Of a DNA stretch of 55,996 nt, positions 1-8,023 are shown piece by piece. Numbering within the stretch: the first letter of the stretch is position 1; each line of letters begins with the position of its first letter. Origin of the DNA: an uncultured Planctomycetaceae bacterium (GTDB taxonomy: Bacteria > Planctomycetota > Planctomycetia > Planctomycetales > Planctomycetaceae). Both the position numbers and the translations under genes were made by a program. The notes beneath the pieces are model-generated. The model searched no databases and was not told the origin of the DNA. It saw only the letters and a list, made by a program, of their open reading frames with translations. The DNA lies in the NCBI GenBank assembly GCA_943787265.1, contig CALSLT010000046.1, positions 1 to 55,996 on the forward strand, read 5' to 3'.

Positions 1-228
1 CCATGATGCGAGTGCCTTCTGTTCGTCGGTGTCGACGCGTTGCCCGGTGACTCGCTGATACGTTTCAGCCTGAGTCGCAAAGAGACGGTCGAATGTTGAA
101 ATGGCCAGCTCCCCTGGATACCACGGATGATCCGTGCGAATCTGAGGGTCACCAACTTCGGCACAGGCCAGGCCAGCAAGCCCCAGCGAGATCACCAGAA
201 CACAGGCCGCGTGAATCAGGAATTTCAT
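1..228 (-). CDS. Exported protein, N-terminal part only (runs off the left edge)
   Basis: The reverse strand is open from an ATG at 228 to the window edge, giving 76 codons of the N-terminus. A GGAGA ribosome-binding site lies just upstream of the ATG. The protein begins with a clear signal peptide (MKFLIHAACVLVISLGLAG, cleaving near LACA-E), followed by a soluble region containing DHPWYPGELAISTF. It resembles the start of exported planctomycete proteins of unassigned or transglutaminase-like type, but only from memory of the motif, and the diagnostic part is outside the window. It diverges from the beta-helix/SGNH gene at 1250. The IS5-family element sits about 30 bp upstream of its start, so its native promoter has probably been displaced. 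Confidence 0.7.
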   Translation of the reverse strand, partial: MKFLIHAACVLVISLGLAGLACAEVGDPQIRTDHPWYPGELAISTFDRLFATQAETYQRVTGQRVDTDEQKALASW

Positions 229-335
229 TAACCGTCTCCGAATACGGGAACACGCACGCTAGGTCGTACGGACATTCATCTTGCTGTTTATCGTTAGTTT
301 GAATGAGGATGTCTATCGTCTCAAGGAGGAGCACG

Positions 336-740
336 ATGGTCCGACGTCATGAACTGAGCGATGAACAGTGGAATGTGATCAAGAGTTTGATCCCGGGAAA
401 GAAAAGTGATCCAGAGCGGACAGGTCGTAACAATCGATTGTTTATCAACGCCGTGTTGTTTGTGCTGAAAACTGGCATTCCCTGGGAAGATCTTCCTGGT
501 CGATACGGAAAACCCAACTCGGTTTGGAAGCGGTACGATCGCTGGTGTTCCCGAGGCGTCTGGGAGCGGATTTTCCTGGCCATCGGTGAGTCAGGACTGA
601 CAGACGAATTGCAGGAAGTACAGATAGATTCTACCAGCATCAAAGCTCACCCGGTCGCTTCCACCGGACGCCGCCTGGCAGATGAAAAAAAGAAGACGCT
701 GACGAACGACGCTGCCTTGGCCGTTCTCGTGGCGGACTGA
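336..740 (+). CDS. IS5-family transposase, OrfA (N-terminal half)
   Basis: The ATG at 336 is chosen because AAGGAGG (323-329) lies six bases upstream; an in-frame ATG at 303 has no such site. The product begins MVRRHELSDEQWNVIKSL, an N-terminal DNA-binding region typical of IS5 transposases with a GIPWEDLPGRYG motif. The first catalytic Asp lies in EVQIDSTSIKAH. In frame, translation ends at 740 after an unrelated tail (LTNDAALAVLVAD). The expected continuation, LGRSRGGLTTKVHAV, is in the -1 frame. The short OrfA product may be an inhibitor, as in other two-frame IS elements (family knowledge, not shown here). Confidence 0.9.
   Translation: MVRRHELSDEQWNVIKSLIPGKKSDPERTGRNNRLFINAVLFVLKTGIPWEDLPGRYGKPNSVWKRYDRWCSRGVWERIFLAIGESGLTDELQEVQIDSTSIKAHPVASTGRRLADEKKKTLTNDAALAVLVAD
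686..692 (+). promoter_or_regulatory. Programmed -1 frameshift heptamer A AAA AAG in IS5 copy 1
   Basis: The run GATGAAAAAAAGAAG contains A AAA AAG in the correct phase of OrfA (codons AAA 687-689 and AAG 690-692). Slipping back one base leads directly into the conserved LGRSRGGLTTK block. This heptamer is the classic bacterial -1 slippery site. The copy-2 equivalent is at 47092-47098. Confidence 0.85.
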
Positions 741-1132
741 CGACCAAAGTTCACGCAGTAACTGGCAGGAGCGGCCGGCTTGTCACCTTCCAGCTGACGG
801 TCGGTCAACCTGGCGATGCTCCTTTGGGAGAACAGTTGCTCAAAGACTTCAAACGCGGTGATGTGGGCACCATCATCGCTGACGCCGCGTACGATTCAGA
901 CGCGATCCGCAAGCGTGCCCGACAGCTCAGGGCAAAGGTGTGCATCAAGCCAAATGCCGGACGCAAAAAGAAAAAGAGATACAACAGGACGGTCTACAAA
1001 CACCGCAATCTCATCGAACGATTCTTTGGAAGAATCAAACGCTGCCGCCGCATCGCCACACGCTACGAGAAAAAGCCGGCGAACTTCGCCGGCTTCATCT
1101 GGCTCGCAGCACTAATCACAGACATGGTCTGA
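692..1132 (+). CDS. IS5-family transposase, OrfB frame (C-terminal catalytic half)
   Basis: This frame is reached from OrfA by a -1 shift at 686-692 and reads EDADERRCLGRSRGGLTTK, then the catalytic core. The second DDE aspartate is in TIIADAAYDSD and the glutamate is in RNLIERFFGRIKRC, so D-D-E is complete across the OrfA-OrfB fusion. It ends with WLAALITDMV and a TGA at 1130-1132, inside the right inverted repeat. An ATG at 824 could start an internal product but lacks a good ribosome-binding site. The fused protein from 336 would be about 265 residues, a normal size for this group. Confidence 0.9.
   Translation, partial: EDADERRCLGRSRGGLTTKVHAVTGRSGRLVTFQLTVGQPGDAPLGEQLLKDFKRGDVGTIIADAAYDSDAIRKRARQLRAKVCIKPNAGRKKKKRYNRTVYKHRNLIERFFGRIKRCRRIATRYEKKPANFAGFIWLAALITDMV
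1073..1095 (+). repeat. Strong hairpin inside the IS5 transposase gene
   Basis: A perfect 11-bp inverted repeat around one central base (AAGCCGGCGAA / TTCGCCGGCTT), readable as a 9-bp GC-rich stem with a 5-base loop. It encodes KPANFAG near the transposase C-terminus and has no T-run after it. It recurs in copy 2 at 47479-47501. It could impede read-in transcription or be coding coincidence. Confidence 0.6.
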
Positions 1133-1249
1133 ATGTCCGTACGACCTAGGATTTGCAGCGTCAGCGCGAAAGCTATCATAAGGTTGCCGGACCAGGGGTC
1201 GGGAACGACTGAGTCTGCTGTCACGCTGCCTTTTACACAGGATATCGAC

Positions 1250-3226
1250 ATGAAATCACAATCTCGACGGCTGCTTGTACGGCTGGTGTGTCTTTTGGTT
1301 CTGATGGCGGCGACGCTACGTCCAATCGAACTGGACGCTGCTCCACCACATGCCACCTGGTTTCCAGTGGCACGGGCACTACCGAAACCCAGCGGGCAGG
1401 TCCTGCGAGTAAAGACCGTCGACGAATTACTGACGGCGTCAAAAGAGGTGCAGCCTGGTGGCACGATTCTTATCGCCGATGGCCGCTACATGCTGCCGCG
1501 GTACTTCGATCTGACTGCCGATCAGGTCACACTGCGCAGTGAGTCCGGCGATCGGCACAAAGTCATTCTTGACGGAGCGAACAGTCGGCACGGTGAACTG
1601 ATCGGCATTACGGGAGCGACCGACGTCACCATCGCCGATGTCACCGTTCAAAACGTCAAATGGAACGGAATAAAGATCAACTCGAACCACGGAGCCGAAC
1701 GAGTCACGATTCACAACTGCGTGATTCACAACGTCTGGCAGCGAGGCATCAAGGCTCCCGCCATGCCGGAAGCCCAGGGTGACAAAGGCCCGCGAGGCTG
1801 CATCATTCGCAACTGCCTGTTCTACAACGATCGCCTCAAACAGTTTGCCGACGACGAAACTGACACCGCTTCAACTTTCAACGGCAACTACATCGGTGGA
1901 ATCGATGTCAAGAATACGCTCGGCTGGACGATCGCCGACAACGTCTTCATCGGCATTCAGGGACGCACGCGAGAAGGGCGGGGATGCATCTACATCTCGG
2001 AGAACGGTCGTCGGTGCCGGATCGAACGCAACGTCTTCCTGAATTGCGACGTCGCAATTGCACTTGGCAACCCGTCACTCGGATATTCGCCGCTGCATGC
2101 GATCGACTGTGTCGCTCGCAACAACTTCATCAACGACTGCCCCGAAACCGGAATACTGGCGTGCTACACACAAGGCTGCCGCATCGAGAACAACACAGTC
2201 CATGATCCAACGAGTCCGCAGCGGCGTCAAATCTGGGTACAGAACACCAACGAAGGCCTGCAGGTTAAGAGCAACGTACTGGTTGGTGCCTCGGTGCTGC
2301 TTACGACCGACAGTAATATCACTCAAAGCGGAAACGTAAACGCCGGTACGCTCGCCGCTGCATTGACACAATCGAATGGTGCCGGCCAGGTCTTTCTGCA
2401 GGTCTCTATTATGCTGACTGATGTGATTCGCCTCCCCGAGTCACTCGCCGCGACTCGTCGAGATGCCACCGCTGAACGATTGAAGCCTGGAATCCAATCA
2501 CCGGAAGTGTTGAAAGCAATGCGAGAAGTTCACTCGGGCTTCAAAGGTCAGACCGGTTATGTCGCCCAGTTCGGCGACTCGATTACTTATTCTATGGCCT
2601 TCTGGTCTCCAATGAGCTGGGACAATCCCGATCGATTCATCACGCAGGAGGACGGTCTGCCCAAGGCGCCAGCAAAACTCAGATGGCGAGACTACATCAA
2701 GGGTGCCCGAGACAAGGGCCCAAAGCATGCCAACTACTCCGGGTGGCGTGTCGGTCAGCTCCTCAAGTCTATGGATGCTGTTCTCGAGCGCAATCAGCCG
2801 GAAGTTGCCATTATTATGATCGGAACCAATGACATCTCAGGTGGAGCCGTTCCGGCGTCGTATCGATCCAACCTTGAAGAGGCCATCAGGAAATGCACGG
2901 CGGCCAGCTGCGTGCCGATACTCAACACGATCCCACCTCGGCGCAACCGGGACGAAGCAGTTAACGAAGCCAACAAAATCATCCGGGACATTGCCGCTAA
3001 GCTGCACGTACCACTGGCTGATTTTCACGCAGAGGTCGTACGTCGCCGATCGGGAGAAGCATGGGCCGGCACATTGATCTCGCAGGACGGTGTGCATCCC
3101 AGCGGCGGCAAGTCGAATGACTACAGTGAAGCTAACTTGAATACCTGCGGATACGCGCTCCGGAACTGGGTTAACTTCCTCGCGTACCGACAAGTGTATT
3201 TCGGAGTCCTGGTTGAGGACTCATGA
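1250..3226 (+). CDS. Exported right-handed beta-helix protein fused to a C-terminal SGNH/GDSL hydrolase
   Basis: Start ATG 1250 gives MKSQSRRLLVRLVCLLVLMAATL, a signal peptide; codons upstream of it derive from the IS edge. The protein is 658 residues. Residues about 40-370 form a parallel beta-helix (NosD/pectate-lyase-like) with repeats such as VTIADVTVQNVKWNGI and CRIERNVFLNCDVAIAL. Residues about 430-640 form an SGNH hydrolase: block I FGDSITYS (Ser444), block III GTND (525-528) and block V DGVHPS (Asp613, His616). The beta-helix would bind or cleave a polysaccharide, and the SGNH domain would remove acyl or acetyl esters, outside the cytoplasm. No lyase catalytic residue could be assigned in the helix. 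The frame is continuous, although the join near residue 390-410 could be an old fusion of two genes. The IS5 element ends about 100 bp upstream. Confidence 0.85.
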   Translation: MKSQSRRLLVRLVCLLVLMAATLRPIELDAAPPHATWFPVARALPKPSGQVLRVKTVDELLTASKEVQPGGTILIADGRYMLPRYFDLTADQVTLRSESGDRHKVILDGANSRHGELIGITGATDVTIADVTVQNVKWNGIKINSNHGAERVTIHNCVIHNVWQRGIKAPAMPEAQGDKGPRGCIIRNCLFYNDRLKQFADDETDTASTFNGNYIGGIDVKNTLGWTIADNVFIGIQGRTREGRGCIYISENGRRCRIERNVFLNCDVAIALGNPSLGYSPLHAIDCVARNNFINDCPETGILACYTQGCRIENNTVHDPTSPQRRQIWVQNTNEGLQVKSNVLVGASVLLTTDSNITQSGNVNAGTLAAALTQSNGAGQVFLQVSIMLTDVIRLPESLAATRRDATAERLKPGIQSPEVLKAMREVHSGFKGQTGYVAQFGDSITYSMAFWSPMSWDNPDRFITQEDGLPKAPAKLRWRDYIKGARDKGPKHANYSGWRVGQLLKSMDAVLERNQPEVAIIMIGTNDISGGAVPASYRSNLEEAIRKCTAASCVPILNTIPPRRNRDEAVNEANKIIRDIAAKLHVPLADFHAEVVRRRSGEAWAGTLISQDGVHPSGGKSNDYSEANLNTCGYALRNWVNFLAYRQVYFGVLVEDS

Positions 3227-3804
3227 CGAAACTGATCAGGACGTTGGGCAGGTTCATGCCTTCGATCACAGCGAATTCGCTTTTCGATGCCTCTGAGTCC
3301 TTTTCGAATCCGGCGCAGCACTGATGATGGGCTGTCCTTGTGATGCCTCATCGCCTGCAGGGGAACCACCGGTGTCGGTGAGAATCGGGGAGGTTCAAAG
3401 AAGATATATATACAGTCGAGTAAACTCGGCGCCGCCCGACGTGCAACCCCATTGCCCCGCTCCAAAGGGACCGAACTGCTCGGTCGACAATACCGGAGTG
3501 GATTGCATCGTTACTGGCTCATACGCCCGGTCGCACGACACCGGATGCACGAAGTAAATTGAATGCGCGTCATCATGATGATGCTCAGGAAGCACGTCCT
3601 ACGATCCTGGTGAATTAGTTTGTTACCTGCCCCGGTCTGCCGGGAATCCGGTGTTAGTTTCGCAACCGGCTTCCGAATCCACTGACACCTGTATCGGGTT
3701 TGAGCAAACCGGTATGCTGGTCGGTGGCCCCTAAGAGATTCGGATGCACTGAATGTCAGATGCTCGCCCCAACACACTGTCGCGACGGCGACTCGAGGAT
3801 TCGC
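3227..3804. other. Intergenic region, 578 bp
   Basis: No convincing gene, RNA or terminator was seen. Short open frames here have no homology-like motifs, no ribosome-binding sites and conflict with one another. A GAGG ribosome-binding site for the next gene lies at its right end (3795-3798). Confidence 0.5.
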
Positions 3805-5379
3805 ATGAGACGCAATTCATATCTCATCCCACGTCGAACTTTGTTGCGAGGCGCCGGTGTATCGCTGGCGCTGCCTCTGCTGGACATCATGTCCCCCGCG
3901 GTCAGCTCTGCGGAGTCCACCAAAGACGCACCTGTGAGGCTGTGCGTGTTGTACAAGGGATGCGGCGTCAATCCGCACTCGTGGGACATCGTCGGCGGAA
4001 CCGAAACGGACTTCGAACTTTCTAGAACTCTCCAGCCACTGGCGGCAGTTCGGGACGACATTCTTGTCGTGGGAAATCTGGACAACCAGGGTTCATCTGA
4101 TCATATGGACGCGCCTGGCACATTCATGAGCGCTACAAAGCACAAAGAACTTAATCGCTATTCCTTTGATCAAAGAGTTGCAGACCGCATTGGAAATGAG
4201 ACGCCGATCAAATCCATGCAGCTGACGGCCGACAACGTATGGAAACAACATCCCTGGTTGAACATTTTATCTTACGACAACAGTAATCAGCCGCTCCGCG
4301 GCCAGCATGATCCTCAGGCTGTTTTCGACATGATGTTTAAGGACACATCCCGGGCCGATCGCCAGAATGAATTGCTGAGCGTCCTAGATGGAGTCAAGGA
4401 AGCCTCATCGTCACTGTCGAGAAAAGTCAGCGCCCGGGACAAACGGGTCTTGGAACAATACTTCGATTCGATTCGAGATGTGGAGAACGGCATCCAGCAG
4501 GCCAGACAGAACAGCCGGGCAGTGGACCTCGACACGAAACTCTCAAACATCGACCCGAGCCTGAAAGTCGGCAACCTCGGCGAGAGAATCAAGGCGATGC
4601 TTGACTTGATTACGCTCGCCTTCTGGACCGATTCAACAAGGGTTATCTCGTGTATGCTCGCCAACACGAACAGTCGTTCTCACTATGACTTCATGGGTGT
4701 GGATGCCGAGTTTCATTACGTTTCGCACCACGTTCGAAACAGAAAAGTTCTGCCATCTTACGACAAGATCAACATCTGGCACACAGGCCAGTTGAGATAC
4801 CTGATTGAGCGGATGAAATCCATCAGCGATGGCAATACGACGCTGTTCGACAACTCGCTGATACTATGGGGTTCCGGTATTAAGCACGGCGACTATCACT
4901 CGCTGACGGACTTGCCCCTTGTCGTCACCGGCGGTGGCGGTGGAAAAGTACAACTCGGCCGGCACGTTCGTTACCCCAAAGCTCAGCCCTATGGCAATCT
5001 CCTGTTGACCCTCATGAATATCGTGGGAGCGGACGCAACAGGCATTGGAGATTCGACGGGGCAACTTCCAGGAATCACGGAGAAGGCGAATTTCGAACCT
5101 GCGAATCCGGACGACGGTAGTTGGAAGATCGTGAAGAGCGACGACGACTCGCTCACGGCGAAGGGCCTGCTGCGAATCAGTATTGAGTCCGAAGATGTCG
5201 AGTTTTATCAGCTGCGACTATCGGACAAGAGCGACCTTGACATCCGCATCCCCTTTATGAATAACCACAAGCTGCGCTTCGACCGTTGTGTCGGAAAGGT
5301 TGTGACCGTGACCGGCAAGTACAAGGTCGACGGGGAAAAGAAGACAATTGTCGCTCTAACGAATGCCGAGCTGGAATAG
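3805..5379 (+). CDS. DUF1552 family exported protein with an extra C-terminal domain
   Basis: ATG 3805 is chosen because GAGG lies six bases upstream and the protein then starts with a Tat-like signal (RRTLLRGAGVSLALPLL). It is 524 residues. The DUF1552 body runs to about residue 435, with family features including DSTRVISCMLANTNSRSHYDF, HVRNRKVLPSYDKINIWH and LWGSGIKHGDYHS. This family is abundant in Planctomycetota and its biochemical function is unknown. About 85 residues follow (after GQLPGITEKANFEP) with a compact beta-rich look (VEFYQLRLSDKSDLDIRIPF, VGKVVTVTGKYKVDGEKKTI) that suggests an OB-like fold; this is inference. The next gene begins two bases after its stop, so they are co-translated partners. 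Confidence 0.85.
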   Translation: MRRNSYLIPRRTLLRGAGVSLALPLLDIMSPAVSSAESTKDAPVRLCVLYKGCGVNPHSWDIVGGTETDFELSRTLQPLAAVRDDILVVGNLDNQGSSDHMDAPGTFMSATKHKELNRYSFDQRVADRIGNETPIKSMQLTADNVWKQHPWLNILSYDNSNQPLRGQHDPQAVFDMMFKDTSRADRQNELLSVLDGVKEASSSLSRKVSARDKRVLEQYFDSIRDVENGIQQARQNSRAVDLDTKLSNIDPSLKVGNLGERIKAMLDLITLAFWTDSTRVISCMLANTNSRSHYDFMGVDAEFHYVSHHVRNRKVLPSYDKINIWHTGQLRYLIERMKSISDGNTTLFDNSLILWGSGIKHGDYHSLTDLPLVVTGGGGGKVQLGRHVRYPKAQPYGNLLLTLMNIVGADATGIGDSTGQLPGITEKANFEPANPDDGSWKIVKSDDDSLTAKGLLRISIESEDVEFYQLRLSDKSDLDIRIPFMNNHKLRFDRCVGKVVTVTGKYKVDGEKKTIVALTNAELE

Positions 5380-5381
5380 CC

Positions 5382-7376
5382 GTGAAGATACAGCAATTTA
5401 ATGCGACGGCCGTCGCATGCGTCCTTGCCCTCACCGTGACCGCAAATCCTCGTTGCGGGTCTGCGGCGAGCTTTGCAGACGCCTCAAAGGTGATTGGAGC
5501 CCGATGCCTGTCCTGCCATGACAGCGACACCCGAGAGGCGGGGATCGATCTGACTCCACTGCTGCAGAAGGCGAACTCGTCCTATGGAGAATACACCAGG
5601 CTGTGGATCAAGGTCGAAAAGATGGTCGCCAGCGGCGAGATGCCTCCGGCAGTCGCGGGGGCTCTTGAAGTTTCAGAGAACGAGGCCATCAAACGTTGGT
5701 TTCGCGAGTCCTTCGTATTGCGGAACGGTAAGCCGCATATCGGGCCAACTCCGTTGCGTCGATTAACTCGGTATGAATTGGAAAACACGCTCGAAGACGT
5801 CCTGTCGATCAAGCTCAAGCCGACGTATCGCGACACAATCATTGGCCGTATCGAGAAATCGACGATCGCATCCATCGTGCCGTCAGATATCCCAGGAGAA
5901 TCCGGTTTTGACAACGACGCGCATCGGATGGAGTCCCTCAAGCCGCCGCTCAAAGAAATCTCCGAGGCTGTGCACTATGCCCTGAGAGTCTTCGACAACG
6001 ACCCGACTGCCAGGCAGTCTGTTCTGGGCCAGGCAGAGCTACAGAAAGATGCCACCGAAGGAGACGTCAAACAGTTTATTTCAGCATTCCTGATGCGTGC
6101 CTGTCGCTGCAATCAACGGCGAGTGAAGGAACTCACAACCGCCTACTACGGCCAGTATCAGAAACATATACAGGCTTCTCAAGACTGTAAAAAGAGCCTG
6201 CTGCATGTCTTCGAAATGATCCTGGTATCACCGGAATTCCTGTATCGACTCGAAGAAAGCAGGAACCTCGACGCGTTCTATCCGGTCAGCGGAGTGGAGC
6301 TGGCAACTCGACTGTCCTATTTCCTGTGGTCGACTGCTCCGGATAATGAGCTGCTGCGGCTGGGTCAGGACACAAGTTTACTCAACGACGACGTGCTGAA
6401 ATCTCAGGTCACTAGGATGTTGAATTCGCCCAAGCGGCTCTCACTTTCCGAAAACTTTGCTGGACAATGGCTCGGCTTCGACGATCTGTTGTCGAACAGC
6501 GAGTACTTCGTGGACGAAAGATGGAATCGAGAGACTTACGACGAGGTCCTGTTTTTCGTCGACGAATTGATTAAGTCAGACAGAAGCCTTCTGGATGTCG
6601 TGCAGAGCGACTGGAGTTACCTCAGGACGTCCGCCCTCAATGCCAAACAGCATGGTTACATCCGCATCGAACCGGAGTCCGTTGAGAATCTGTATGCGGA
6701 CATTCTTTCAGGCAGACGAAGCCAGAGTGACAACAAACGCCTCAGGTATGATCCACCAGTCCTCGTCAAAGCGAAGCACGACAGGGAAGGCGGCATCATT
6801 ACGAGCGCGGCCATCATGCGTCTCACTGCCTCGAAGAGCCGTACCAGTCCGATCCGACGTGGTGTTTGGATCCTGAACACGGTCATAGGCAAGACTCTGG
6901 ATCCACCGCCAAATGTCCCCTCGCTTGAAGAGGCACGGGAAGCACTAACTCTCAAAGAGAATCCTTCCGTTGCCGAAGTCATTAAGCAGCACGTTTCAAG
7001 ACCGGAATGCGTCTCCTGCCACAAAGAAATTGACCCATTGGGACTGGGACTTGAAAACTTTGCGCCAACAGGCGTATGGCGAACGCATTACCCCGACAAG
7101 GCTCCGATTGTGTCCGCCGGAAAAATGCCGAATGGGAAATCATTCAACACACCACTGGAGATGAAGTTACTGCTCCTGGAGACATATAAAGACGACATTG
7201 CAACCAGCTTTGTAAAACAAATGCTCGCTTACGCTTTGGGCCGAAAAATCGAGCCGTTTGACAGAGTGTCAGTGGATTCAATCGTGAAGAAAGTGAAAGA
7301 AGACGGATACAAGCTAAACACAGCCATCGAGCAAATCGTATTATCGCAGCAATTCAGATTCCGACAGGACCAATGA
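5382..7376 (+). CDS. Planctomycete cytochrome-type protein (DUF1587/1595/1592/1588/1585)
   Basis: The GTG start at 5382 is two bases after the DUF1552 stop; the resulting N-terminus is a signal peptide. The protein is 664 residues. A CLSCH c-type heme motif is at 42-46, followed by a DUF1587-like stretch (LRRLTRYELENTLEDVL), DUF1595 (AFLMRACRCNQRRVKELT), DUF1592 (VELATRLSYFLWSTAPDNELL), DUF1588 (SPIRRGVWILNTVIGKTLDPPP and CVSCHKEIDPLGLGLENF, Cys543/Cys546/His547) and DUF1585 (QMLAYALGRKIEPFD). Such proteins pair with DUF1552 proteins across Planctomycetota and are thought to act outside the cytoplasm. Their substrate is not established. This copy is intact, unlike the paralogue at 25699. Confidence 0.88.
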   Translation: MKIQQFNATAVACVLALTVTANPRCGSAASFADASKVIGARCLSCHDSDTREAGIDLTPLLQKANSSYGEYTRLWIKVEKMVASGEMPPAVAGALEVSENEAIKRWFRESFVLRNGKPHIGPTPLRRLTRYELENTLEDVLSIKLKPTYRDTIIGRIEKSTIASIVPSDIPGESGFDNDAHRMESLKPPLKEISEAVHYALRVFDNDPTARQSVLGQAELQKDATEGDVKQFISAFLMRACRCNQRRVKELTTAYYGQYQKHIQASQDCKKSLLHVFEMILVSPEFLYRLEESRNLDAFYPVSGVELATRLSYFLWSTAPDNELLRLGQDTSLLNDDVLKSQVTRMLNSPKRLSLSENFAGQWLGFDDLLSNSEYFVDERWNRETYDEVLFFVDELIKSDRSLLDVVQSDWSYLRTSALNAKQHGYIRIEPESVENLYADILSGRRSQSDNKRLRYDPPVLVKAKHDREGGIITSAAIMRLTASKSRTSPIRRGVWILNTVIGKTLDPPPNVPSLEEAREALTLKENPSVAEVIKQHVSRPECVSCHKEIDPLGLGLENFAPTGVWRTHYPDKAPIVSAGKMPNGKSFNTPLEMKLLLLETYKDDIATSFVKQMLAYALGRKIEPFDRVSVDSIVKKVKEDGYKLNTAIEQIVLSQQFRFRQDQ

Positions 7377-7489
7377 CGCGGCTGTCCGTGGCTCATTTTT
7401 CGCGGTTCTGTTCGTCTCTGCGAGTCGAAGGAACTCGCATGGCATGCGCAAAAGTGTCCGAGCACAGTGAGTAACATGAAACGTCTGGA

Positions 7490-7980
7490 ATGAACTTCAA
7501 AGTACTGACCTCTCTGACTGTCATCCTGTTTGCGGCGTGCAGCACTGACACGAATCTGCCCCTCCCCTCATTCGAACAGGCCGAAGCCCAAGGCTTCGTG
7601 GCCGACAACTGGAAGACGCTTGGGGGCACCAAGATTGAACGCATAACGTACAGAGGCTAGACGGGCACGGTATCAGTGCGTTTCTCTGACGACAGCCCTG
7701 AGAAAGCATGGATGCAAAAAATTCACAGGATTCCGGCGAGGCCCGATGACAATTACAGAGCCGCGGCTTGGCTGCACACTTTCGACTCCAGTCGGCCGGG
7801 TGTCTACCTGAACTTCTATGATCTTTACGCCCGTCGCATTGAGTATCGCTACGAACGTCCAATCGGATCCGTCCTGGCCCTTCGTCAATCAGCGGTTCGT
7901 TGCTTACCATTCACGTCGACCGTAGCGTTAAAATACTCCGCCAACAATGAAGTTCAATGGCTGCGGTGGCCCATGACTGG
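7490..7980 (+). pseudogene. Small lipoprotein gene broken by an in-frame TAG and cut by an IS3-family element
   Basis: From ATG 7490 the product MNFKVLTSLTVILFAACS has a lipoprotein signal with Cys17 as the lipidation site. It stops at TAG 7658-7660 after 56 residues. The same frame then stays open through the IS3 boundary at 7980, with protein-like sequence (VSVRFSDDSPEKAWMQKIH, VYLNFYDLYARRIEYRYER). The likeliest reading is a longer lipoprotein with one nonsense mutation and a lost C-terminus. Alternatively the 56-residue product is the real gene and the rest is chance. The family is not recognised. Confidence 0.55.
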
Positions 7981-8023
7981 TGGACACCTGAAGGATTGCA
8001 AAGAATCCTTTCAGGAGACCGTT

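Larger units (their letters stand above)
263..1145 (+). mobile_element. IS5-family insertion sequence, copy 1 (intact, 883 bp)
   Basis: The element has perfect 16-bp terminal inverted repeats, GTCGTACGGACATTCA at 263-278 and its reverse complement at 1130-1145. CTAG flanks each side (259-262 and 1146-1149). Copy 2 is also flanked by CTAG, so this is either a 4-bp target duplication or a strict target preference. If the CTAG is counted as part of the ends, the repeats extend to 19-20 bp. The element carries two overlapping transposase frames joined by a predicted -1 frameshift, as in the IS427-like branch of IS5. Its sequence matches copy 2 (45540-47551) except for A290 versus G45567 in the parts compared, which points to recent transposition. 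Confidence 0.93.

Noticed and set aside
165..177. A 13-base match (AGGCCAGGCCAGC) between the sequence left of IS5 copy 1 and the right flank of copy 2 (47554-47566)
   Set aside because: Matches of this length are expected by chance in a GC-rich window of this size, and the two sites are at different distances from the element ends.
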